This document shows, piece by piece, positions 8,957-13,693 of a stretch of DNA of 15,165 nt. The stretch is from positions 1 to 15,165 of the forward strand of contig CALWFX010000042.1 of assembly GCA_944377765.1 (NCBI GenBank). The letters run 5' to 3'. Source of the DNA: an uncultured Clostridia bacterium (GTDB taxonomy: Bacteria > Bacillota > Clostridia > Christensenellales > UBA1242). The notes beneath the pieces were generated by a model that saw only the letters and a program-made list of their open reading frames with translations, had not been told where the DNA came from and searched no databases. Position 1 is the first letter of the stretch. Each line of letters starts with the position of its first letter. The position numbers and the translations under genes are program-made.

Positions 8957-9679
8957 AATAATACCAATAAATTTTAAACTTTTATCAAACCTTTGATAGA
9001 AGTTTTTTCTTAATTTTTTAAGTAAACATAGCCCTATTTCATTGGAATATTTGATTGTTGGAAGTTTGTTATAAGAATTTGTTGAAAGAATTTTTAAAAT
9101 TGCATACTCTCCCTTTGAAATTTCTTCACTTTGGAAAGTTTGACACTGCAAGCAAACAAGTTCTCCAACATTATAATTTAAATATATATGATCATGAAAA
9201 GGTGCTCCACAACAGGTACATTTTTCAGAGTATAATTTTATGCCATAAATTTCAAAAATATCCAATAAAAATTTCAATAAAACCGCACACTCGCTTGTTT
9301 TATGGAAAGCCAAAATTTTCAGTGCTTTAATTAAATTAACAAACACCAAATAACTTTCATTTACACTTTCAAAACTGAGAGTATTTACAATTTCAAGCAA
9401 AGCATTGCCTTCAAAATATTTTTCAACATCTTGGCTAAGTTCATTAAAAGATTCTAAGATGTCAACCGAAGTCACCACCAAAGAACCTTTGCCTTCTTCC
9501 AACAAAAATTCGCCAAAACAAAAAGGTTCTTTGGCATATTTTAACTTTGCCTTATCTCCTCGAACACCTTTTAATGTTGCCCAAATTTTGCCTTCTTCCA
9601 GAGAAAAAAGGAGAATGTTTTTATCCTTCTCCTTCACATTATTACCCTTAATAACAACTGCTTTAACTTTTTTTGCCAT
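8951..9679 (-). CDS. recO: DNA repair protein RecO
   Basis: RecO promotes RecA loading and strand annealing with RecF and RecR in gap repair. The 242-residue length fits the family. The N-terminal part (about 1-80) fits the OB-fold domain, with KAVVIKGNNVKEKDKNILLF and a VRGDKAK loop. A helical part follows, then a zinc-binding site of two CxxC pairs, Cys154/Cys157 and Cys176/Cys179. Its ATG overlaps the stop of the yqzL-like gene in TAATG, so it is translationally coupled and read from the promoter at 9909-9936. It ends in TAA and overlaps the convergent unknown gene by six bases. If the addA nonsense codon is real, RecFOR would be the remaining RecA-loading route, but that is inference. Confidence 0.93.
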   Translation of the reverse strand: MAKKVKAVVIKGNNVKEKDKNILLFSLEEGKIWATLKGVRGDKAKLKYAKEPFCFGEFLLEEGKGSLVVTSVDILESFNELSQDVEKYFEGNALLEIVNTLSFESVNESYLVFVNLIKALKILAFHKTSECAVLLKFLLDIFEIYGIKLYSEKCTCCGAPFHDHIYLNYNVGELVCLQCQTFQSEEISKGEYAILKILSTNSYNKLPTIKYSNEIGLCLLKKLRKNFYQRFDKSLKFIGIIS

Positions 9680-9825
9680 TATAATTTTCTTTCGTTTCCT
9701 TTGTTCTTTGCGTTTTTCTCTCTAACCTTATTCCTTTCTTGAACCCACGCCTGAGCAATATAAGGATTTCCGCCGGAGAGTTTAAAGAACTCATAATATA
9801 GTTCATCAAAAATATCTGTAAACAT
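9679..9825 (-). CDS. yqzL: YqzL-like small protein upstream of recO
   Basis: A 48-residue peptide. The start ATG at 9825 is fixed by a very strong ribosome-binding site, AAGGAGGGTGAT, ending directly before it. A longer frame back to 9876 exists but lacks such a site. The sequence around YYEFFKLSGGNPYIAQAW resembles the YqzL pattern (aromatic, Phe-x-x-Ser/Thr-Gly, Tyr, x, x, Trp/Tyr), followed by a Lys/Arg/Asn-rich tail. In B. subtilis, yqzL is a gene of about 47 codons. The small size and the location directly before recO support the call, while the sequence likeness is only moderate. Its TAA shares one base with the recO ATG. Biochemical function is not known to me. Confidence 0.7.
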   Translation of the reverse strand: MFTDIFDELYYEFFKLSGGNPYIAQAWVQERNKVREKNAKNKGNERKL

Positions 9826-9908
9826 ATCACCCTCCTTTGCCAAAATAGTTTGTGGAAATTTGAATATATTATGCAATACATACTTTAATTTCCGCTTCCT
9901 ATATAAAT

Positions 9909-9936
9909 ATTATACATCAAAAAAGCAAATTGTCAA
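9909..9936 (-). promoter_or_regulatory. Near-consensus sigma-A promoter of yqzL-recO
   Basis: TTGACA (9936-9931), a 16-base spacer and TATAAT (9914-9909), both perfect consensus hexamers. Predicted start is near 9902, giving a leader of about 75 bases before the yqzL ATG. Confidence 0.88.
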
Positions 9937-10055
9937 AGGAAAAACAATAAAAATTTCATGGCACAAAAAATGTGTGATTTGTGATTAATTTTAAAATTTT
10001 GCATAATAAACTAATAAGATAAATATTGTTATTTTTATATATCTATATATATTAA

Positions 10056-10081
10056 AAATAAAAAACCACGAGTTTCGTGGT
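10056..10081 (-). terminator. Terminator of the HU gene
   Basis: On the minus strand ACCACGA (10081-10075) and TCGTGGT (10071-10065) pair around a 3-base loop, followed by a T-rich run to 10056. It lies 22 bases after the HU stop. The stretch 9940-10055 beyond it holds only A/T-rich sequence and no gene. Confidence 0.85.
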
Positions 10082-10103
10082 CTTTTTAAAGGTTTTATTT
10101 CAA

Positions 10104-10379
10104 TTAAGCATTAAAAATTGCTTTGAAACTTTTACCAAACTTAAATTTTGGCATTTTGCAAGCAGCAACTTTAACTGGTTGTTTTGTAAGTGGGTTAATT
10201 TTTGTTGTTGCAGCCTTTTTAACAAGTTCGTAAGAACCAAAGCCTGGAATTACAACCTTTTCTCCTTCTTTAAGAACACTTACAATTGTGTCAACCATAG
10301 CGTCAAAAACAATTCCTGCGTCCTTGATTGTGCAATTTGCTTTATCAGCAACTGCCTTAATGAAATCACCTTTATTCAT
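10104..10379 (-). CDS. hup: HU family nucleoid protein
   Basis: A 91-residue protein of typical HU length that bends and compacts DNA as a dimer. It begins MNKGDFIKAVAD, the usual helix alpha-1 start. It has the signature GFGSYELVKKAATTKINPLTKQPV, broken here as GFGSYELVKK (46-55) and INPLTKQP (61-68), with the DNA-intercalating Pro63. It ends PKFKFGKSFK, the usual C-terminal strand and helix. ATG 10379 is chosen because AAGGAG precedes it at good spacing; an upstream extension to 10409 would add residues that HU proteins lack. It has its own promoter (10426-10454), a palindrome in its leader, and its own terminator. Confidence 0.96.
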   Translation of the reverse strand: MNKGDFIKAVADKANCTIKDAGIVFDAMVDTIVSVLKEGEKVVIPGFGSYELVKKAATTKINPLTKQPVKVAACKMPKFKFGKSFKAIFNA

Positions 10380-10398
10380 AATTATTCTCCTTTCTGTG

Positions 10399-10416
10399 AT
10401 ATTTAGCACTAAATAT
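10399..10416 (-). promoter_or_regulatory. 18-bp palindrome in the HU leader, candidate operator
   Basis: ATATTTAG-CA-CTAAATAT is a perfect 8-bp inverted repeat. It lies between the predicted transcription start (about 10419) and the Shine-Dalgarno. The position suits a repressor site or an mRNA hairpin. Its function is inference. Confidence 0.45.
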
Positions 10417-10425
10417 GCTACTTAT

Positions 10426-10454
10426 ATAATAACACAAACAATCGTAAATTCCAA
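10426..10454 (-). promoter_or_regulatory. Candidate promoter of HU
   Basis: TTGGAA (10454-10449), a 17-base spacer ending in TG-T, then TATTAT (10431-10426). It is an extended -10 with a partial -35. It starts ten bases beyond the lepB stop, so some read-through from lepB is also possible. Confidence 0.6.
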
Positions 10455-10464
10455 ACAAATTTCA

Positions 10465-11337
10465 CTATCTTGCAAAAAATTCTTCAACTTCGCTGTAATA
10501 AAACTTAATAACTTCCACAACTTGATTTACAAAGGAATAGTCATAAACAATAATTTCCACATTTCCAACAATATTTTCTTCGCTTATAAATCCATAAACT
10601 CTTGAATCGTTTGAATGTGCTCTGTTATCTCCTAAGCAAAAGGTATAATTTTCTGGCACTTGAAAATAAACAAGTCCACTTTCTGAGATATAATACTCAA
10701 AATCCGCATTTTCCATTTCGTTATTAATATAAGGAATTGTTGGCTCTATATAATAATCATAAAACTTCTCATCATAGTATTTTCCATTAAATAAAACACT
10801 GTTTCTTTCATTTGCCCATTTTTCATATTCAATTTGATAGCCTGTCGTTCTTTTGCTTTCCACAACTTTTGCATCCGCGTCAGTCTTAATTCCATTTTGA
10901 AAATCAGAAAATTCTTCCTTAGGTATCCTATATAAATAGAATTTATCATCTTCTTCATCTTTTGCAATGGAAACATAATCGCCTTCTTGAGCAACCAATC
11001 TTTTAATTATGCTTTCGCTTTCAGTTGAATCATTTTCAATCACAACAATGTCTCCAACTTTTATAGTTCCCGCTGTATTCACATAAACCGCATCAGTTGC
11101 TTGGTCAGCACGATTGTCAGGAATAGTGTCATTTAAAATTGGTTTCATGGATGGTCCATAAACAATATAATATCTATGAGTTACAACAAAATAAGTATAC
11201 CACGCAAAAAAGATAAGAAAAAAGATTAAAACAATGTAAAGCGTTATATGTGTTGTCAAATATAATGCTATTGACTTTGTTTCCTTTTTCTTTTTTTTCT
11301 TATCATATTGAATAAATTCTTCGTTATTATAAACCAA
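10465..11337 (-). CDS. lepB: Type I signal peptidase
   Basis: This enzyme cleaves signal peptides from exported proteins at the outer face of the membrane. The 290-residue protein has a cytoplasmic Lys-rich N-terminus and one membrane anchor (about 23-52). The catalytic box is GPSMKP with Ser63, IIKRLVAQEGD with general base Lys112, and LGDNR (235-239) followed by SNDSR (242-246). Between them lies a long insertion (about 125-225) rich in acidic and aromatic residues, so the chain is longer than compact Gram-positive forms. The start is TTG at 11337, supported by AGGAG six bases upstream inside the end of queH. No ATG occurs before the catalytic Ser. It follows queH by two bases and ends in TAG directly followed by TGA. 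No clear terminator is seen after it. Confidence 0.93.
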   Translation of the reverse strand: MVYNNEEFIQYDKKKKKKETKSIALYLTTHITLYIVLIFFLIFFAWYTYFVVTHRYYIVYGPSMKPILNDTIPDNRADQATDAVYVNTAGTIKVGDIVVIENDSTESESIIKRLVAQEGDYVSIAKDEEDDKFYLYRIPKEEFSDFQNGIKTDADAKVVESKRTTGYQIEYEKWANERNSVLFNGKYYDEKFYDYYIEPTIPYINNEMENADFEYYISESGLVYFQVPENYTFCLGDNRAHSNDSRVYGFISEENIVGNVEIIVYDYSFVNQVVEVIKFYYSEVEEFFAR

Positions 11338-11339
11338 AA

Positions 11340-11876
11340 CTAACTCCTAACAGAAAAACGACAGCCACAATAATTTTGTCTATACAAATTCATTTCTTTT
11401 GAAAGATTGATACTTCTTAAATATCCATCTTGCTTTTTAAAACTTGCTTCCAAATATGGGAAATTAAACTTTTCTGACAACTCATTTCCAACCTTATTGA
11501 TAATTGGTGTGCTTTTGTGCGGGCTTACTGTGAGAGTTGTTGCAAAAATATCAAAATTAAGTTCTTTCGCTTTCTTACAAGTTTCTTCCAAACGATAATA
11601 AAAGCATTTTTCACAACGACTTCCGCCTTCTTTTTCATTTTCTAGGCCTTTCACAAATTCCAGCCATTTTTCTTCATTGTAATCACCATCAACAACAGGA
11701 ATATTAAAATGTTTGCAAACTTTCTTCTGCTCTTCCTTTCTTTTTTCATATTCTTCAAAAGGAAATATATTAGGATTATAATAAAACACGGTTACATCGT
11801 AATCGTTAATAAGCCTTTCAATACAAACAGTGGAACAAGGTCCACAACAAGAGTGAAGAAAGAGTTTCTTTTTCAT
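11340..11876 (-). CDS. queH: Epoxyqueuosine reductase QueH
   Basis: QueH reduces epoxyqueuosine to queuosine in tRNA, the last step of queuosine synthesis, and is unrelated to QueG. The 178-residue protein shows HSCCGPCS (Cys10, Cys11), a second pair CEKC (Cys88, Cys91) and a C-terminal CGC (Cys170, Cys172). This is the iron-sulfur and redox cysteine layout of the family. SPHKS and YLEASFKKQDGY are also family-like. ATG 11876 is chosen because the promoter at 11886-11914 lies just upstream. A TTG at 11918 would place the start before that promoter. No Shine-Dalgarno is present and the predicted leader is about three bases, so the mRNA is probably leaderless. lepB follows by two bases. The gene ends in TAG. 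Confidence 0.92.
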   Translation of the reverse strand: MKKKLFLHSCCGPCSTVCIERLINDYDVTVFYYNPNIFPFEEYEKRKEEQKKVCKHFNIPVVDGDYNEEKWLEFVKGLENEKEGGSRCEKCFYYRLEETCKKAKELNFDIFATTLTVSPHKSTPIINKVGNELSEKFNFPYLEASFKKQDGYLRSINLSKEMNLYRQNYCGCRFSVRS

Positions 11877-11885
11877 AGCAGGCTT

Positions 11886-11914
11886 ATTATAGCATAGCAA
11901 ACGACTTTTGTAAA
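11886..11914 (-). promoter_or_regulatory. Strong promoter of queH-lepB, predicted leaderless
   Basis: TTTACA (11914-11909), a 17-base spacer and TATAAT (11891-11886). Transcription should start near 11879, about three bases before the queH ATG. It fills the 50-bp gap between arsR and queH. Confidence 0.8.
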
Positions 11915-11926
11915 GCAAACAGCTCG

Positions 11927-12265
11927 CTATTCTCCAAAGTTTGCCACTGCATACATCATCATGTCGCTGACATTGTCAGATTTCAAACGATACATCAAAA
12001 TTTTTCCATCTCGTTTATATTCCACAATACCTTGGTCTTTTAGTGTTTTAAGTTGATGTGAGATTGTTGTTTGATTGATGTTAAGTATATTTGAAATATC
12101 ATTAACACACATATCCATAATGGAAAGACAAGACAATATTTTTAGCCTTGTTTGGTCTGAAAAGTTTTGAAAATAGACCGCAAGTTTATCAACCACATCA
12201 TCCTTGGGCAAAATTTTTTGCATTTCAAACTTATTTCTCTCGCTTAATCTTATCAATCTTTCCAT
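11927..12265 (-). CDS. ArsR/SmtB-family winged-helix repressor
   Basis: A 112-residue protein with the ArsR-family core: FSDQTRLKILSCL (35-47), then DISNILNINQTTISHQLKTL (helix-turn-helix, recognition helix about 65-76), and the wing IVEYKRDGKILMYRL (80-94). Where metal-sensing ArsR or CadC proteins have a CxC pair, this one has MCVND with a single Cys53, plus Cys46. The C-terminal helix lacks the His pairs of SmtB-type zinc sensors. The ligand is therefore unclear and need not be a metal. ATG 12265 is preceded by AAGGAG. No efflux gene is adjacent. The gene upstream is divergent (12435), and queH downstream has its own promoter. It ends in TAG. Confidence 0.9.
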   Translation of the reverse strand: MERLIRLSERNKFEMQKILPKDDVVDKLAVYFQNFSDQTRLKILSCLSIMDMCVNDISNILNINQTTISHQLKTLKDQGIVEYKRDGKILMYRLKSDNVSDMMMYAVANFGE

Positions 12266-12278
12266 ATATTTCTCCTTT

Positions 12279-12293
12279 TATGTGTCAAACATA
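12279..12293. promoter_or_regulatory. Short inverted repeat before arsR, weak operator candidate
   Basis: TATGT-GTCAA-ACATA lies directly upstream of the arsR ribosome-binding site. The arms are only five bases, so chance is possible. An autoregulatory site would be expected in this position. The rest of 12294-12420 shows no gene and no convincing promoter. Confidence 0.25.
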
Positions 12294-12434
12294 CTTTTTG
12301 TTGCATAAAAAATAGATGTAACACTAAAACATAAATATTTTGCCAAACAAAAGAGAAAAAGTCAAAAAAATAACGAATGTCATTTCTGCAATTTTAGACT
12401 TATTTTAAACATTTTTGTTGAAAAGGAGGATTTT

Positions 12435-12629
12435 ATGTCATCACAAGATTTTTTATGGGTGTTTTTACTGTCAACTTTAAGTTCAGCAAACAACACCAAT
12501 CTTGCAACCAACACCAACATTTTGCTGTTATTACTTCTTGGACTTAGCAACAACAATAATTGGAATAATGGCAACAATTGGAATGGTGGTGGATGCTGCT
12601 GTAACAATGTTTTCCGTCAACTTGTTTAA
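12435..12629 (+). CDS. Small hydrophobic Asn-rich peptide with a Gly-Gly-Gly-Cys-Cys-Cys tail
   Basis: A 64-residue protein that I do not recognise. AAAAGGAGG is placed five bases before ATG 12435 and a terminator follows at 12680-12708, so it is very likely expressed. It opens with a hydrophobic segment (DFLWVFLLSTLSS) and then an Asn/Thr stretch. A run of Leu (NILLLLLLGLS, about 28-38) follows, then an Asn/Trp/Gly-rich part, GGGCCC (51-56) and a short basic end. It could be a membrane-bound or surface peptide, and small Asn/Gly-rich peptides with Cys clusters also occur in spore coats. The sequence does not decide between these. It is divergent from arsR, which might control it. Confidence 0.75.
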   Translation: MSSQDFLWVFLLSTLSSANNTNLATNTNILLLLLLGLSNNNNWNNGNNWNGGGCCCNNVFRQLV

Positions 12630-12679
12630 AATTTAATTTTCTCTTAAAATAAAAATTAAAATAAATAAAAATAAAAAAT

Positions 12680-12708
12680 AAGATTTGTTTACATACAAAT
12701 CTTTTTTT
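12680..12708 (+). terminator. Terminator of the small Asn-rich gene
   Basis: AAGATTTGT (12680-12688) and ACAAATCTT (12695-12703) pair perfectly around TTACAT, followed by T to 12708. It is 50 bases after the stop. Bases 12630-12679 are A/T-rich with nothing else visible. Confidence 0.85.
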
Positions 12709-12780
12709 GTCGCATAATAACTAAATAAAAAATATTTTAAATTATTTTAAAAATATTTTAAAAAATTTGTTAAAATCGTT

Positions 12781-12808
12781 TTGAAAATATTTTTTTATGT
12801 GTTATTAT
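12781..12808 (+). promoter_or_regulatory. Promoter of the pilin-like gene
   Basis: TTGAAA (12781-12786), a 16-base spacer ending in TG-T, then TATTAT (12803-12808), an extended -10. The predicted leader of about 60 bases ends in AAAGGAGG. Confidence 0.65.
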
Positions 12809-12877
12809 ATGCATGTAATCAAAAATTAAGAATAAAACTTCTTGTTTTGAAAAAAATATTTAAAGGAGGAAAAGATT

Positions 12878-13285
12878 ATGTCAATGTTGTTGGATACATA
12901 TTGGAGTTGGTCAGCCCTTGCAACTGAATATGGTAGCACAATGGGATGGATAAGCAGTTTATTAAATGCTATTAACTGGATTTTGTGGATTGCCTTAATC
13001 TTAGTTGGTGCAGCAGGTGCTGTTTATGCAATTTACATTGGTGTTAAAATGGCAAGAGCAGATTCTTCTGAACAACGTGAAGAAGCAAAGAAAAGATTAA
13101 TCAATGTTATCGTTTCAATCGTTGTAACTATCGCACTTGTATTATTCTTCAACACAGTATTACCTGCAATCTTATCTTCAATGGGTGTATTTGATAGTTT
13201 CAAAGAAGGTGGTAAAGATCCTAACCAAGGTGAAGAATCTCTTCAGACAATCATTAACACAGCAAGAGTTTTATTAAGGAAATAA
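12878..13285 (+). CDS. Type IV secretion pilin-like two-helix membrane protein (VirB2/Mbov_0395-like)
   Basis: This 135-residue protein has a short polar N-terminus and a hydrophobic helix at about 33-57. A charged cytoplasmic loop follows (KMARADSSEQREEAKKRL, 57-74), then a second helix at about 75-97 and a polar tail. This is the layout of VirB2/TrbC pilins and the pilin-like conjugal proteins of low-GC bacteria, where a loop of small charged residues joins two helices. No other conjugation or secretion gene is in the window, so the role is open. It could be a pilus subunit working with machinery elsewhere or a membrane protein of similar shape. AAAGGAGG precedes ATG 12878, with a strong promoter and a perfect terminator. 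Codons such as GGT, GTT and CGT are commoner than in its neighbours, which suggests high expression. Confidence 0.8.
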   Translation: MSMLLDTYWSWSALATEYGSTMGWISSLLNAINWILWIALILVGAAGAVYAIYIGVKMARADSSEQREEAKKRLINVIVSIVVTIALVLFFNTVLPAILSSMGVFDSFKEGGKDPNQGEESLQTIINTARVLLRK

Positions 13286-13295
13286 TTTAAAAATT

Positions 13296-13323
13296 AGACC
13301 TTGAAAATTCAAGGTCTTTTTTT
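13296..13323 (+). terminator. Terminator of the pilin-like gene
   Basis: AGACCTTGAA (13296-13305) and TTCAAGGTCT (13308-13317) form a perfect 10-bp stem with a 2-base loop, followed by T to 13323. It begins ten bases after the stop. Confidence 0.92.
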
Positions 13324-13393
13324 ATGCATTTTAAAAATTCCTTCTTTCTAAAATATTAAAAATTTTAAGCGTTTTCAAAAAATTTTAAATAAT

Positions 13394-13425
13394 AAAAAAA
13401 CTTCCACAAACTCTATGTGAAAGTT
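13394..13425 (-). terminator. Probable terminator of prmC-prfA, far end of the repeat region
   Basis: On the minus strand AACTTTCACA (13425-13416) pairs with TGTGGAAGTT (13408-13399) around 7 bases and runs into a T stretch down to 13394. All ten pairs form on this strand, one as U-G. On the plus strand the same pair is a C-A mismatch and no T run follows. It therefore reads as a minus-strand terminator, about 270 bases after the prfA stop. Confidence 0.7.
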
Positions 13426-13577
13426 AATTTGTTTGCGTGAACCTTTTTGTTTTTATAATTTTTTCTATAACCTATAATTCCCTGCAAACTCGTTGTGAAA
13501 GTTCTATAAATCTACCACAACGCAAGTTCAACGTGAAAGTTAATTTTCTATAAACTATAAAAAATTCCCTAATGCAA
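13405..13577. repeat. Diverged direct repeats beside the hairpin array
   Basis: Three copies of a core like GCAAACTCnnnGTGAAAGTT lie at about 13405-13430, 13482-13510 and 13517-13545. A second repeat has TTTTCTATAA, CTATAA, TTCCCT and GCAA in order, at 13461-13487 and 13544-13577. Within this stretch AACTCGTTGTG (13487-13497) pairs with CACAACG (13516-13522) and AGTT (13525-13528), with a 2-base bulge. The second copy of the longer repeat leads directly into the first array hairpin. Confidence 0.7.
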
Positions 13578-13682
13578 GACTGTGTCTTGCTCTTCATGAA
13601 ATTGCCTTGCAATTTCTCTTCATGGCGACATTGTCGCCTCTTAATGTTGCGCCAGCAACTCTTAATGTGAAACTTGTTTCAC
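13574..13682. repeat. Array of five hairpins with constant 7-base linkers
   Basis: Five perfect inverted repeats follow one another: 13574-13590 (GCAAGAC arms, loop TGT), 13598-13616 (GAAATTGC, loop CTT), 13624-13638 (GGCGAC, loop ATT), 13646-13659 (GTTGC, loop GCCA) and 13667-13682 (GTGAAAC, loop TT). The linkers are TCTTCAT, TCTTCAT, TCTTAAT and TCTTAAT. CCCTAAT precedes the first hairpin, and every hairpin begins with G and ends with C. Stem sequences are unrelated but pairing is complete in all. No coding frame is supported. The array starts 12 bases beyond the prfA stop and is probably transcribed leftward as its 3' UTR. Confidence 0.9.
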
Positions 13683-13693
13683 TCCAACGCTTG

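Noticed and set aside
9679..9876. Longer 65-residue form of the yqzL-like gene
   Set aside because: The strong AAGGAGGGTGAT lies inside it and directly precedes the ATG at 9825, which also gives the usual family length.
10029..10061. Long A/T inverted repeat (TTATTTTTA and TAAAAATAA arms)
   Set aside because: It is low-complexity A/T sequence where such symmetry is expected by chance, and it sits beyond the HU terminator.
11340..11876. preQ1 or other riboswitch before queH
   Set aside because: The predicted transcript has almost no leader, and no aptamer-like structure is visible in the 50-bp gap before the gene.
11877..11918. N-terminal extension of queH to a TTG at 11918
   Set aside because: It would begin upstream of the strong promoter at 11886-11914, and QueH proteins start close to the first Cys motif.
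13574..13682. Regularly spaced repeat array read as CRISPR
   Set aside because: The constant unit is only seven bases, the intervening sequences are palindromes of 14-19 bases, and no cas gene is near.
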